The position numbers were made by a program, and so were the translations under genes. Positions 7,799 through 17,530 of a stretch of DNA of 64,000 nucleotides are shown in pieces; position 1 is the stretch's first letter; every line of letters starts with the position of its first letter. The notes beneath the pieces are model-generated. The model did no database searches. It saw only the letters and a program-made list of their open reading frames with translations, and had not been told where the DNA came from. Source of the stretch: Heyndrickxia sporothermodurans (GTDB taxonomy: Bacteria > Bacillota > Bacilli > Bacillales > Bacillaceae_C); NCBI GenBank assembly GCA_016756695.1, contig CP066701.1, positions 3,058,001-3,122,000 of the forward strand, read 5' to 3'.

Positions 7799-7826
7799 TT
7801 GAATAAGGAATTAAAATTGGTATGAT
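7799..7826 (+). promoter_or_regulatory. Putative sigma-A promoter of the yqeG operon
   Basis: TTGAAT (7799-7804), 16-bp spacer, TATGAT (7821-7826), about 70 bp upstream of yqeG. Confidence 0.6.
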
Positions 7827-7892
7827 AAAGTGTAATGAAAATTTCTTTTTGTAGGCCATATGTTCGTTGAATTTAGATTGGAGTGTCTATGA

Positions 7893-8411
7893 TTGTTGTT
7901 GAAAAAATTTTTGCCAAATGAACATGTAAAAAATGTCTTCTTCATTAAACCAGAATCACTAAAAGAAAAAGGGATTAAAGCGATTATTACCGATTTAGAT
8001 AATACATTAGTGGAATGGGATAGACCAAATGCAACACCTCAGCTCATTCAATGGTTTGAAGAAATGAAAAAACATAATATCCAAGTAACGATTGTATCGA
8101 ATAATAATGAAAAAAGAGTAAAGGAATTTGCCGATCCTTTAGGTATTCCCTTTATTTTTTTGGCGAGGAAACCATTAACAAAGGCTTTTAATCGTGCAGT
8201 TAAATTGATGGGGGTTAGGAAGGAAGAAACCGTTGTAATTGGTGACCAATTACTTACGGACGTACTTGGTGGAAACCGTAGTGGTTTTTATACGATCCTT
8301 GTCATTCCTGTGGCACAATCTGATGGATTCATGACTCGTTTTAATCGGAAAATAGAAAGACGAATCATGTCATCGTTTAAGCGAAAAGGATTAATTAATT
8401 GGGAGGATTAA
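7893..8411 (+). CDS. yqeG: HAD superfamily phosphatase YqeG (IIIA)
   Basis: 172 residues. HAD motif I is seen as ITDLDNTLVEWD, motif II as VSNNNE and motif IV as GDQLLTDVLGG, so a phosphatase fold with a magnesium site. The substrate is not established for the family. Three in-frame TTG codons begin the gene; the first (7893) is nine bases after GGAG. First gene of the conserved yqeG-yqeH-aroE-yhbY-nadD-yqeK-rsfS-yqeM operon; its stop is two bases before the yqeH start. Confidence 0.9.
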   Translation: MLLKKFLPNEHVKNVFFIKPESLKEKGIKAIITDLDNTLVEWDRPNATPQLIQWFEEMKKHNIQVTIVSNNNEKRVKEFADPLGIPFIFLARKPLTKAFNRAVKLMGVRKEETVVIGDQLLTDVLGGNRSGFYTILVIPVAQSDGFMTRFNRKIERRIMSSFKRKGLINWED

Positions 8412-8413
8412 CA

Positions 8414-9514
8414 TTGACAGAATATACGTGTATTGGTTGTGGAGTAGCCGTACAAACAGAAAATCCGAATGAACTTGGTTACGCTCCACCGTCTAGTTTA
8501 AATAAGGAAACATTAATTTGCCAGCGTTGTTTCCGTTTAAAACATTATAATGAGGTACAGGATGTATCGCTTACTGACGACGATTTTTTAAAAATACTAA
8601 ATGGTCTTGGAACCATGGATGGGTTAATTGTTAAAATCGTTGATATCTTCGATTTTAATGGAAGCTGGTTACCTGGTCTTCATCGTTTTGTCGGAAAGAA
8701 TCCAATCCTTCTTATCGGTAATAAAGAAGATTTATTGCCTAAATCTGTTAAGCGTGCTAAGCTTACAAACTGGATGAAACAACAGGCGAAACAGTTAGGA
8801 CTTCAGCCAGTGGATGTTCTGCTCGTCAGCGCGACAAAAGGTCATTCCATTGATGAAGCAATGGAGGCAATAGATCATTATCGGGAAGGTAAGGATGTCT
8901 ATGTAGTTGGATGTACAAACGTCGGGAAATCTACGTTTATCAATCGAATTATAAAAAATGTTACTGGGGAAAATGATGTGATTACAACCTCTCACTTTCC
9001 GGGTACAACATTGGATATGATTGAAATTCCACTAAGTGACGGCAGTGCATTAATTGATACACCGGGAATTATTAATCATCATCAAATGGCCCATTTCGTT
9101 CATAAGAAAGACTTAAAGGTCATTACACCGAAAAAAGAAATTAAGCCAACCATTTTTCAATTAAATGAAGGACAAACATTATTTTTTGGTGGGCTGGCAC
9201 GTTTAGATTACCTAACTGGTGGAAGAAGATCACTTGTTTGTTACGTATCTAATGAATTGAAAATTCATCGGACGAAAGTAGATAATGCTGATCAACTATA
9301 TGAGAAACATGTTGGGGACATGCTGCAACCTCCAAGAAAAAATGATTTGGACGAATTTCCTCAGTTAGTCCGTCATGAATTTATGATTAAAGAGGGGAAA
9401 ACGGATATTGTCTTTTCCGGACTTGGGTGGGTAACCATCAATGAGCCGGGGGCAAAGATTGCTGCATACGTACCAAAAGGCGTTAACGTGATGATTAGGC
9501 CATCACTTATATAG
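8414..9514 (+). CDS. yqeH: Circularly permuted ribosome-biogenesis GTPase YqeH
   Basis: 366 residues from TTG 8414, chosen because GGGAGG lies 7-13 bases upstream and the length equals the B. subtilis protein. An N-terminal zinc finger (C6, C9, C36, C39) precedes the GTPase domain. The G motifs come in the permuted order G4 (NKED), G5 (SATKG), G1 (GCTNVGKST), G3 (DTPG). The family assists 30S subunit assembly. It sits among other ribosome-linked genes (yhbY, rsfS). Confidence 0.95.
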   Translation: MTEYTCIGCGVAVQTENPNELGYAPPSSLNKETLICQRCFRLKHYNEVQDVSLTDDDFLKILNGLGTMDGLIVKIVDIFDFNGSWLPGLHRFVGKNPILLIGNKEDLLPKSVKRAKLTNWMKQQAKQLGLQPVDVLLVSATKGHSIDEAMEAIDHYREGKDVYVVGCTNVGKSTFINRIIKNVTGENDVITTSHFPGTTLDMIEIPLSDGSALIDTPGIINHHQMAHFVHKKDLKVITPKKEIKPTIFQLNEGQTLFFGGLARLDYLTGGRRSLVCYVSNELKIHRTKVDNADQLYEKHVGDMLQPPRKNDLDEFPQLVRHEFMIKEGKTDIVFSGLGWVTINEPGAKIAAYVPKGVNVMIRPSLI

Positions 9515-9545
9515 ACAATAAATATCATTAAAAGGGGTAATGGCT

Positions 9546-10397
9546 ATGGGAAACTTATATGGGGTTATCGGAGATCCAATTGCACATTCTTTGTCACCGC
9601 TAATGCATAATGATGCATTTCGATCTTTACAGTTAGATCATGTTTATTATCCTTTTCATGTTACTCCTAGTCATTTAACAGATGCAGTAAAAGGAATGAA
9701 GGCACTTGGAATAAATGGTTTTAATGTGACCATTCCCCATAAAGTTACTATTCTTCCTTTACTAGACAAAATTGATCCATTAGCAAAAGCAATTGGTGCA
9801 GTGAATACCGTTGTCCGCGAAAAGAATGAATTAGTTGGCTATAATTCTGATGGATTAGGATTTATTCGTGCATTAAAAGAAGAATGGAAAACGGATCTTG
9901 AAAATGAAAAGGTATTAATTATTGGAGCAGGCGGTGCAGCAAAGGCAATTTTCTATTCGCTTGTTTATGATGGCGTACGAACGATTGATATTTGTAACCG
10001 TACACCTGAACGTGCGACACAACTTGTTCAGTCCTGCCCTTTTCCTTCGCGGACAAATGTATTGTTGATGGAGGAAGCAGAAGAAAAGTTAGGGGAATAC
10101 ACTTTACTAATCCAGACGACATCTATCGGGATGAGTCCGAATATTACTGTCTCACCGATTTCAATACATAATATAAAACCGGGTACACATGTAGTGGATA
10201 TTATTTATAATCCTTTTGAAACGATGATTTTAAAAGAAGCAAAGCTAAAAGGTGCTACAACTAGTAATGGACTTGGAATGTTTATTTACCAAGGGGCGAT
10301 CGCCTTTGAGAAATGGACCAGTCAAACTCCAAATATTAATCGAATGAAAAAAATAGTAACAAATCATTTAGGAGGAAATATTCATGTTAACAGGTAA
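9546..10397 (+). CDS. aroE: Shikimate dehydrogenase (NADP+)
   Basis: Reduces 3-dehydroshikimate to shikimate in aromatic amino-acid synthesis. 283 residues from ATG 9546, eight bases after AAAAGGGG; the ATG at 9540 is only two bases from that site. Substrate residues are visible in HSLSPLMHN, the catalytic lysine in NVTIPHKV and an aspartate in NSDGLGF. The nucleotide loop is GAGGAAKA. Overlaps the following yhbY by 14 bp. Confidence 0.95.
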   Translation: MGNLYGVIGDPIAHSLSPLMHNDAFRSLQLDHVYYPFHVTPSHLTDAVKGMKALGINGFNVTIPHKVTILPLLDKIDPLAKAIGAVNTVVREKNELVGYNSDGLGFIRALKEEWKTDLENEKVLIIGAGGAAKAIFYSLVYDGVRTIDICNRTPERATQLVQSCPFPSRTNVLLMEEAEEKLGEYTLLIQTTSIGMSPNITVSPISIHNIKPGTHVVDIIYNPFETMILKEAKLKGATTSNGLGMFIYQGAIAFEKWTSQTPNINRMKKIVTNHLGGNIHVNR

Positions 10398-10674
10398 ACA
10401 AAAGCGATTTTTACGTTCAAAGGCCCATCATTTAAATCCTATTTTTCAAGTTGGAAAAGGCGGAGTGAATGATAATATGATTAAACAAATTTCAGAGGCA
10501 CTAGAAGCTCGTGAATTAATCAAAGTAAGTATTTTGCAAAATTGTGATGAAGATCGCGATACTGTAGCAAAAAGTCTATCAGAAGGATCAAAAGCCGAGT
10601 TAGTTCAAATTATCGGAAACATGATTGTCCTTTATAAAGAATCAAATGAAAATAAGCAAATCACGCTTCCCTAG
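10384..10674 (+). CDS. yhbY: Ribosome-associated CRM-domain RNA-binding protein
   Basis: 96 residues (YqeI in B. subtilis). The whole protein is one CRM domain with the GxxG loop seen in FQVGKGGVND. Members bind pre-50S particles. ATG 10384 inside the aroE 3' end with AGGAGGAAA upstream, so translation is coupled. Confidence 0.93.
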   Translation: MLTGKQKRFLRSKAHHLNPIFQVGKGGVNDNMIKQISEALEARELIKVSILQNCDEDRDTVAKSLSEGSKAELVQIIGNMIVLYKESNENKQITLP

Positions 10675-10682
10675 GTAGTATT

Positions 10683-11258
10683 ATGAAGAAACGAGTCGGA
10701 ATTTTAGGTGGCACATTTGATCCGCCGCATCTTGGGCATTTAATTGTGGCAAATGAAGTTTGGCAGGCTTTAAAGTTAGATGAAGTACGTTTCATGCCAA
10801 ATCAAGAACCACCCCATAAAGAACGGAAAAGTAATGTGACAAATGAGGATCGAAAAAAAATGCTTTCGATGTCAATTGCAGATCACCCTCATTTTTCCAT
10901 TGAACTCATTGAATATGAAAGGGATGGACGTTCATATACATATGACACGATGAAGTTGTTAAAGTCGCGAGAACCAGATGTGGATTTTTTCTTTATTATT
11001 GGTGCGGATATGATTGAATATTTACCGAAGTGGTACAATATTGAAAAGCTTAGCGAGCTAGTCCAATTTGTAGGAGTAAATAGGCCAGGGCATTCAGAGC
11101 AAACCCAATATCCAATAATAAATATTAGAATTCCTGATATTAATTTATCCTCGACGATTATTCGAAATAAGATTCAGATGAGACAATCCATCAAATATTT
11201 AGTAAAAGATGAAGTCGTGGAATATATAAAGGAGCACGAATTATATGGAAAGGAATAA
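10683..11258 (+). CDS. nadD: Nicotinate-nucleotide adenylyltransferase
   Basis: Adds AMP to nicotinate mononucleotide in NAD synthesis. 191 residues, nucleotidyltransferase fold: GGTFDPPHLGH carries the HxGH signature and LSSTIIRNKI the second conserved motif. Eight bases after yhbY; the 3' end overlaps yqeK by 14 bases. Confidence 0.95.
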   Translation: MKKRVGILGGTFDPPHLGHLIVANEVWQALKLDEVRFMPNQEPPHKERKSNVTNEDRKKMLSMSIADHPHFSIELIEYERDGRSYTYDTMKLLKSREPDVDFFFIIGADMIEYLPKWYNIEKLSELVQFVGVNRPGHSEQTQYPIINIRIPDINLSSTIIRNKIQMRQSIKYLVKDEVVEYIKEHELYGKE

Positions 11259-11829
11259 AGCGTTACAATTAGTAGCTGAACAACTTACGGAAAAGCGCTA
11301 TATCCATACATTAGGAGTGGCGGATACGGCTGTTCACTTAGCTGAAAAATATCAAGTGGATGTAAAAAAGGCTGAATTGGCGGCAATTTTTCATGATTAT
11401 GCCAAATTTCGACCTCTCAATGAAATGAAACAAATTATCGTTCAACAAAAATTTGATGAACAACTACTACATTATAATCCCGAATTATGGCATGCACCTG
11501 TTGGAGCTTATTTAGTTCAACAAGAAGCTGGAATTCAAGATTTAGATATATTGGATGCCATTCGTTATCATACTTCTGGCAGAAAAAATATGACTGATCT
11601 GGAAAAGGTCATTTATATTGCCGATTATATTGAACCTGGTCGGAGTTTTCCGGGAGTGGAGGAAGCAAGAAAAATTGCTGATAAAGATTTGGATGAAGCA
11701 TTATTGTTTTCAGTACGAAATACGATTCAATTTTTGATAAGTAAACATCAAGCTGTGTACCCGGATACTTTTGAATTATATAATGATATCGTCATGAAAA
11801 AGGAGAGATATATGCATGGAGAAAAATGA
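11245..11829 (+). CDS. yqeK: HD-domain Ap4A hydrolase YqeK
   Basis: 194 residues. HD metal motif in FHDYAKF with an upstream histidine in HTLGVADTA. The family hydrolyses diadenosine tetraphosphate symmetrically. Overlaps nadD and rsfS (14 bases each), typical of this operon. Confidence 0.92.
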   Translation: MERNKALQLVAEQLTEKRYIHTLGVADTAVHLAEKYQVDVKKAELAAIFHDYAKFRPLNEMKQIIVQQKFDEQLLHYNPELWHAPVGAYLVQQEAGIQDLDILDAIRYHTSGRKNMTDLEKVIYIADYIEPGRSFPGVEEARKIADKDLDEALLFSVRNTIQFLISKHQAVYPDTFELYNDIVMKKERYMHGEK

Positions 11830-12172
11830 ACTATTATTGATGGCAGTTAAAGCAGCAGATGATAAACGAGCAGAGGACATCGTCGTTTTAAATATGAAAG
11901 GAATCTCACTAATTGCCGATTATTTTTTAATTTGTCATGGGAACTCAGACAAGCAAGTACAAGCAATTGCTAATGAGTTAAAAGATAAGGCGGAGGAAAC
12001 CGGCTATCATGTAAGAAGAATGGAAGGTTATGATGAAGGGAAATGGGTGTTAATCGACCTTGGAGATGTTGTCGCCCACGTCTTCCATCGTGATGAACGG
12101 ACATATTATAATTTAGAACGCCTTTGGGGTGATGCACCAACTGTAGATGTTCAAAGTGAGCTAACACCATGA
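11816..12172 (+). CDS. rsfS: Ribosomal silencing factor RsfS
   Basis: 118 residues (YqeL/RsfS). Binds ribosomal protein uL14 and prevents subunit joining. Conserved DYFLICHGNSDKQVQAI and GDVVAHVFHRDERTYYNLE are seen. ATG 11816, AAAGGAGAG upstream; the stop overlaps the yqeM start (ATGA). Confidence 0.94.
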   Translation: MEKNELLLMAVKAADDKRAEDIVVLNMKGISLIADYFLICHGNSDKQVQAIANELKDKAEETGYHVRRMEGYDEGKWVLIDLGDVVAHVFHRDERTYYNLERLWGDAPTVDVQSELTP

Positions 12173-12915
12173 ATTATGGGGACTTTGCCTATGTGTATGA
12201 TTTCCTCATGCAAGATGTCCCATATGACAAATGGCTAGAATTCTTTCAAAAGAAGGCAAACATATATAATGCTCCAGGAAAAAAAGTAATGGATTTGGCA
12301 TGTGGCACCGGCGAATTGTCAATAAGATTAGCCAAATTAGGCTATCAAGTTACGGGTGTTGATTTGTCAGAAGATATGTTAATGGTTACCAGTCAAAAAG
12401 CAAATAAGGAGTCTGTTCAACTAAGTTTATTTCAGCAAAATATGAGCCAGTTAGAGGGACTCGGAGTATATGATGTTATTACCGTTTTTTGCGATTCTTT
12501 AAACTACTTGTCTTCTCCTCATGAAGTGCAAGAATCATTTAAGAGAATTCATGATCATTTACAGGTGAATGGTTTGTTTTTCTTCGACATTCATTCGATT
12601 TATAAGATGGAGCATATTTTTTCCAATCAAACGTTTACGGAAATCGAGGATGAAGTTTCATACATATGGAATTGTTTTGAAGGAGAAAATCCGTATTCGG
12701 TTGAACATGAATTAACTTTTTTCGTATTGGATGAAAAAACGGATCAATATTCAAGATTTGATGAACTACATAAACAAAGAACATATACTGAAGATGATTA
12801 TCATTTATGGTTGAATGAAGCGGGTTTTGACGTTCTGGAAGTCTCAGCTGATTTTGCAAATGAAAAACCAAAAGAGGATTCAGAAAGAATCTTTTTTGTA
12901 TGCAGGAAAAAATAA
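12169..12915 (+). CDS. yqeM: Class I SAM-dependent methyltransferase YqeM
   Basis: 248 residues. SAM-binding motif VMDLACGTGELS and acidic end of strand 2 in VTGVDLSEDML. Substrate unknown in the family. Starts at ATG 12169, overlapping rsfS by four bases. Last gene of the yqe operon, followed by a strong hairpin shared with comER. Confidence 0.9.
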   Translation: MNYGDFAYVYDFLMQDVPYDKWLEFFQKKANIYNAPGKKVMDLACGTGELSIRLAKLGYQVTGVDLSEDMLMVTSQKANKESVQLSLFQQNMSQLEGLGVYDVITVFCDSLNYLSSPHEVQESFKRIHDHLQVNGLFFFDIHSIYKMEHIFSNQTFTEIEDEVSYIWNCFEGENPYSVEHELTFFVLDEKTDQYSRFDELHKQRTYTEDDYHLWLNEAGFDVLEVSADFANEKPKEDSERIFFVCRKK

Positions 12916-12920
12916 ACATG

Positions 12921-12967
12921 ACTAAAAGTCGGTTTTCAAAAATATTTTGTGAAAACCGACTTTTTTT
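12921..12967. terminator. Bidirectional terminator yqeM/comER
   Basis: Arms AAAAGTCGGTTTTC and GAAAACCGACTTTT with a 13-base loop, T-run on the plus strand and matching T-run on the minus strand; separates convergent genes. Confidence 0.9.
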
Positions 12968-12978
12968 GAAGGAATTTC

Positions 12979-13818
12979 TCAATGATTGTCGAAAGTATTA
13001 TTAGTAAATTGTTTGTTCACTAACTCTAAATCCTCTTTGAACTTTTCGTGTGTCGCTTCAAAAAGTTTTTCGAATACATCGCCAAGCTCCGCCTCAAGAA
13101 CCTTAATGCCTTCTCCGGTAATTCCGCCTTTAACACATACTTTTTCTTGTAAGGTTGGCAATGAATAGTACCCAATTTTAAGTAATTCACCTAGACCTAC
13201 TAACATTTCACCGGTTAAGATTGTTGCCGTTGTTTGATCAATATCTGTTTTTGCCACTGCCCCATCAATAAATCGTTGCGAAATATAACTAAAAAAAGCT
13301 GGTCCGCAACTGACGATATCTGAGGACACCCTTGTAATCTTTTGGTCAATTTCTATCGGTTTAGAAATGTAGGAAAATAACTCTTGTATTTTTCTTTTCC
13401 AATGTTCATCGCATTTTTCACTAAAAGAAAGTAAGGAAACTCCCGACAATGCTCGATTCGTAATACTCGGTATTGCTCTTGCACAAGCTGTATCTAAAAC
13501 CGAATCTAATTGTTCGACAGATATTGGACTCGTAATTGAAACAACACATTTATCAGTAGTAAATAAAGGTTGGTTTTGTTTTATTAATGGGTATATGTCA
13601 TGTGGTTTAACACAAATAAAGATTAACTCCGAATGTTTAATGACATCAGCCGAATTTTCGCAAACATGTATCGTTGGATACTTATCTTGAAGGATTTCCG
13701 CTTTCGTCCGAGTTCGGTTAGTTATATAGAAATCGGAAGGTGAAATTGCCTTACCATGTATAAATGATTCAACAAGTATACTCCCCATGTTTCCAGTTCC
13801 AATGATACCTACTTTCAT
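12979..13818 (-). CDS. comER: ComER, pyrroline-5-carboxylate reductase-like protein
   Basis: 279 residues from ATG 13818, preceded by AAGGAG on the minus strand; an upstream in-frame extension to 13854 lacks a site. The N-terminal Rossmann motif is GIIGTGNMGSILV. Resembles ProC but is the divergent neighbour of comEA, as in B. subtilis, where ComER has been linked to sporulation and biofilm timing rather than proline synthesis. The enzymatic substrate is not known. Confidence 0.92.
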   Translation of the reverse strand: MKVGIIGTGNMGSILVESFIHGKAISPSDFYITNRTRTKAEILQDKYPTIHVCENSADVIKHSELIFICVKPHDIYPLIKQNQPLFTTDKCVVSITSPISVEQLDSVLDTACARAIPSITNRALSGVSLLSFSEKCDEHWKRKIQELFSYISKPIEIDQKITRVSSDIVSCGPAFFSYISQRFIDGAVAKTDIDQTTATILTGEMLVGLGELLKIGYYSLPTLQEKVCVKGGITGEGIKVLEAELGDVFEKLFEATHEKFKEDLELVNKQFTNNTFDNH

Positions 13819-13935
13819 TTTCAACACTCCTTGAATTCTATATCCTACATCCATCCAAATTTAGTTATCTACTCATAAAACTCTATGTTTCCATATCTGT
13901 CAGTATTCATGAAATTAAAAATAGAGGTGATTAGT

Positions 13936-14553
13936 TTGAGGAAAATTGTTGAACAATATAAGTTTCCACTTATCGTAATTGGAATTTTAGCTGTTGCATT
14001 TTATCTTTTTGTTAATAATTCTCATGATGAGATAAACGACAGCAATGAATTTTCAAATACTTTTATTGAAAAAGAAACCGGAAAACCTCAAGAAGAAAAA
14101 GAAAGCAGCAATGAGTTGTCCAGAATCGTTGTTGATGTTAAAGGAGAGGTGATGAACCCGGGTATATATGAAGCAAGACCTGATGAACGGATTCAAGATC
14201 TTATAACGAGAGCAGGCGGATTTAAGAAAAAGGCCGATCAATCGAAAGTGAACTTAGCACAAAAAATAAAAGATGAGATGGTGATTTACGTTCCGAAAAT
14301 CGGTGAAAAAACACCGGATATTTCCCTAAATAGTCCAACAGATTCTGTTGATGGTACAGAAAAAGTGAATATAAATAATGCGACGAGTGAACAACTCCAA
14401 ACTATATCGGGAATTGGTCCAGCTAAAGCTGCAGCTATTATCGAGTATAGGGAGAAGCAAGGTTTATTTAAAAGAATAGAGGACATTAAAAATGTGACCG
14501 GCATAGGGGATAAAACATTTGAAAAGTTAAAGGATGCTATTACAGTGGATTAG
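13936..14553 (+). CDS. comEA: DNA receptor ComEA
   Basis: Membrane-anchored receptor binding double-stranded DNA during transformation. 205 residues from TTG 13936 (AGAGGTGAT upstream), matching the usual length. N-terminal transmembrane helix (about residues 8-28), a charged linker, an SLBB-like segment (VDVKGEVMNPGIYE), then tandem helix-hairpin-helix motifs (VNINNATSEQLQTISGIG and IEDIKNVTGIGDKT). First gene of the comE operon. Confidence 0.95.
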   Translation: MRKIVEQYKFPLIVIGILAVAFYLFVNNSHDEINDSNEFSNTFIEKETGKPQEEKESSNELSRIVVDVKGEVMNPGIYEARPDERIQDLITRAGGFKKKADQSKVNLAQKIKDEMVIYVPKIGEKTPDISLNSPTDSVDGTEKVNINNATSEQLQTISGIGPAKAAAIIEYREKQGLFKRIEDIKNVTGIGDKTFEKLKDAITVD

Positions 14554-14657
14554 TCAATCCTAAGCCATAATTTATTGTTTGACGAATAAAGATAGTTGAC
14601 GCTACACTATATGCAATAGGGGAATTTGTCGAATACTTGCTTGAAAGGAAGAAAAAT

Positions 14658-15116
14658 ATGGAAAGAATTTCATGGCATCAATATTTTATGGCGCAAAGTC
14701 ATCTATTATCCTATCGAAGTACTTGCACTAGATTGACGGTAGGTGCGACGATTGTACGTGATAAACGAATTATTGCAGGCGGTTATAATGGTTCAATTGC
14801 AGGTGGAGAGCATTGCATTGATGAGGGGTGTTATGTGATTGATAATCATTGTGTAAGAACGATTCATGCCGAAATAAATGCGATCTTGCAATGTGCAAAA
14901 TTCGGTGTTCCTACTAAAGATGCTGAACTTTATGTGACTCATTACCCATGCTTGCAGTGTTGCAAATCGATTATTCAAGCTGGGATTAAATCAGTCTATT
15001 ATGCAGAGGATTACAAAAATCATCCATATGCAAGTGAATTATATGATAAAGCGGGTGTACATGTCGAACAAGTTCCATTTGATAAAACTATCTTCGCTAA
15101 TATTGTGGAAAAATGA
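14658..15116 (+). CDS. comEB: ComE operon protein 2, dCMP deaminase family
   Basis: 152 residues from ATG 14658 (AAAGGAAG upstream). Zinc deaminase motif H70-A71-E72 and P97-C98-x2-C101. Further cysteines (C53, C58, C65) occupy the extra zinc site common in dCMP deaminases. Supplies dUMP for thymidylate synthesis in relatives; not needed for competence in B. subtilis. Lies between comEA and comEC. Confidence 0.93.
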   Translation: MERISWHQYFMAQSHLLSYRSTCTRLTVGATIVRDKRIIAGGYNGSIAGGEHCIDEGCYVIDNHCVRTIHAEINAILQCAKFGVPTKDAELYVTHYPCLQCCKSIIQAGIKSVYYAEDYKNHPYASELYDKAGVHVEQVPFDKTIFANIVEK

Positions 15117-15145
15117 ATCACTCCATCCTAATTAAAGGAGGTACT

Positions 15146-17434
15146 ATGAGAGGTTATTGGGTGTTCTTGGCGATTGTGGCTCTTTCTGGTTGTTCTATTT
15201 CATTGGACATCCATTGGGGGCTTGTTATCCTTTTTCATTTAATTTGGATTCGAATTATCTTCTTTAAAAAACGTTATTTAATTTATTCCTCGATTATTGT
15301 TTATGTTCTATTTATTTTGATCAGCTTTTGGATGTACGAGCATCGATCCACAGTTCTAAATCCCTCCCAAACAACGTTTACTGTTTTTTTTAACGAAACT
15401 CCACAAATTGACGGAAATCAATTAAAATCAATCGTCAAAACTAAACAAAATGAAAAGATTGTATTAAAATATAAAATTCAAACAGAAGAAGAAAAAGAAA
15501 GACTTAAAAAAACGATAAAAAATGGACAATATTGTACAATAACCGGCGAGTTAATCCAACCTGAGGCGAACAGAAATGAAAACTTATTTAATTATAAACA
15601 ATATTTATTTATAAACAATATTCACTGGATATTAAATGGATCAACAATATTAGGATGTAAAGATACGAATAAAAATATAATAACGAAGATAAAGCAACTT
15701 CGAGAACAAGGGATGAAAAATATAGATCATTCATTCTCTAAAGAAACTGCTCCATATGCGAAAGCACTAATATTTGGTGATAGCAGCAGTTTTAATGATG
15801 AAATTTATTCTTTATATCAACGATTAGGGATTGTTCATTTATTAGCTATTTCCGGTCTTCACGTAAGTATAATCACCGCAGCGATTTTTTATCTTCTTAT
15901 TCGAATTGGATTTTCAAGAGAGTTTGCAAGCTATGCGTTACTTGCTCTTCTCCCCATTTATACATTACTTACCGGGGCGAATCCTCCGGTAGTCCGTGCA
16001 GCAAGCATGTCAATGTTAGTAATTATTTCAATGCAAAAGAAATCTCCGTTCTCCTCATTAGATGCACTCTCGATAAGTTTTATACTATTTCTCGTAAAGG
16101 ATCCCTTTATCCTTTTTAATATTGGCTTTCAGTTATCCTTTACCGTTTGTTTTTCAATTATTTTAGCTTCTAAATCTATCCTTCCAATGTATAAACATTA
16201 TTTAACAAAATCAATGATGGTTTCTTTCGTTTCTCAAGTAGCGGCTATTCCGATTTTGGCTGTCCACTTTTTTGAATTTTCTATTATAAGTGTTATTAGC
16301 AATGTTATGTATGTTCCTTTTTATACATTTATCGTCTTGCCATTATTAATTATTACGTATATTTCTGCATTTATTTATTTTCCTATTTTCACTATTTTCG
16401 AGAAGGTTTCCGGCTGGATGATTTTCCTATCCGAGAAGATAGGTCAATTAATTGATGTAAAAGGGTCAGTTTTAATTATTGGAAAGCCGGGTATAATCGT
16501 ATTATTATTACTGATCGTGACATCACAATGGATGTTTTTTATGTTAGAAAAAGGCTATTCGGTAGTAAAATCATTAGCCCCTCTTGTTTTTGTAATAGCG
16601 CTGATAAAAACATGCCAAATATACTCACCAATTGGAGAAGTAACATTTATTGATGTTGGTCAAGGCGATAGCATTTTAATTCGTCTTCCATTTCATCGAG
16701 GTACCTATTTAATTGACACGGGTGGACAAATGGATTTTCAACAAGATGAATGGAAGAATAGAACAAAGAAATTTGAAATTGGCAATGATATTATTATTCC
16801 TTTATTAAAAAGTAAAGGAATAACAACAATTGATAAAATGGTATTAACACATAGTGATGCAGATCATATTGGTGCTGCAAAAAAAATTATTGAGAATCTT
16901 TCAGTTAAGCAAATTTTTTTGTCGCCCAACTCATGGGAGAAACCATTAATGAACAATACACTGGATGCAGCGAAAAAACATAATATCCCGATAAAGGCTG
17001 TAAAAGCTGGAGCAAAATGGTCGAATGCGTCGGGAGTTTTTCAGTTTGTCTCTCCGTTTGATGATTCATACGAAGGAAATAATGATTCATTGGTGCTCTA
17101 CGCACAAGTAGGGGGAAAACGATGGTTATTTACTGGAGATTTAGAAGAACAAGGGGAAATGGAACTTTTAAACAACTACAAATTTGAAATTGATGTACTA
17201 AAAGTTGGGCATCATGGAAGTATAAGTTCAACTTCGGAAGCGTTTATTAACGTATTAAAACCTAAATTTGCCATCATCTCCGCAGGCAAAAATAATCGAT
17301 ATGGTCATCCCCGGGAAGAAGTTCTTGCCTTGCTGGCTAATCACCATATCCAAATTTTTCGTACAGATCAGCAAGGGGCAATTCAATATAAATTTTATCA
17401 AAATAAAGGAACCTTTCATACTGTTCTTCCATAG
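15146..17434 (+). CDS. comEC: DNA internalisation channel ComEC/Rec2
   Basis: 762-residue polytopic membrane protein that passes single-stranded DNA into the cell. Start ATG 15146 with AAAGGAGG; the ATG at 15113 overlapping comEB has no site. Order: two or three N-terminal helices, an OB-like extracellular segment (about 60-190), the competence domain with many helices (about 205-490), and a C-terminal metallo-beta-lactamase domain with THSDADHIG. Length and motifs are complete, so the uptake operon looks functional. Confidence 0.95.
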   Translation: MRGYWVFLAIVALSGCSISLDIHWGLVILFHLIWIRIIFFKKRYLIYSSIIVYVLFILISFWMYEHRSTVLNPSQTTFTVFFNETPQIDGNQLKSIVKTKQNEKIVLKYKIQTEEEKERLKKTIKNGQYCTITGELIQPEANRNENLFNYKQYLFINNIHWILNGSTILGCKDTNKNIITKIKQLREQGMKNIDHSFSKETAPYAKALIFGDSSSFNDEIYSLYQRLGIVHLLAISGLHVSIITAAIFYLLIRIGFSREFASYALLALLPIYTLLTGANPPVVRAASMSMLVIISMQKKSPFSSLDALSISFILFLVKDPFILFNIGFQLSFTVCFSIILASKSILPMYKHYLTKSMMVSFVSQVAAIPILAVHFFEFSIISVISNVMYVPFYTFIVLPLLIITYISAFIYFPIFTIFEKVSGWMIFLSEKIGQLIDVKGSVLIIGKPGIIVLLLLIVTSQWMFFMLEKGYSVVKSLAPLVFVIALIKTCQIYSPIGEVTFIDVGQGDSILIRLPFHRGTYLIDTGGQMDFQQDEWKNRTKKFEIGNDIIIPLLKSKGITTIDKMVLTHSDADHIGAAKKIIENLSVKQIFLSPNSWEKPLMNNTLDAAKKHNIPIKAVKAGAKWSNASGVFQFVSPFDDSYEGNNDSLVLYAQVGGKRWLFTGDLEEQGEMELLNNYKFEIDVLKVGHHGSISSTSEAFINVLKPKFAIISAGKNNRYGHPREEVLALLANHHIQIFRTDQQGAIQYKFYQNKGTFHTVLP

Positions 17435-17491
17435 AATAAAGTAGTTAAACTTATCGGATTAATGATACATGGAAGGATTCATTAAATGAAA

Positions 17492-17519
17492 GAGGGAGTT
17501 TGCAAAAGCAAACTCCCTC
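17492..17519. terminator. Hairpin between comEC and yqzM
   Basis: Perfect 12-bp stem GAGGGAGTTTGC/GCAAACTCCCTC with an AAAA loop between convergent genes; no strong T-run on the plus strand. Confidence 0.65.
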
Positions 17520-17530
17520 ACAAATTCATC

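Noticed and set aside
12635-12982. 115-codon minus-strand frame over yqeM
   Set aside because: Overlaps yqeM and the shared terminator; composition is that of an antisense shadow.
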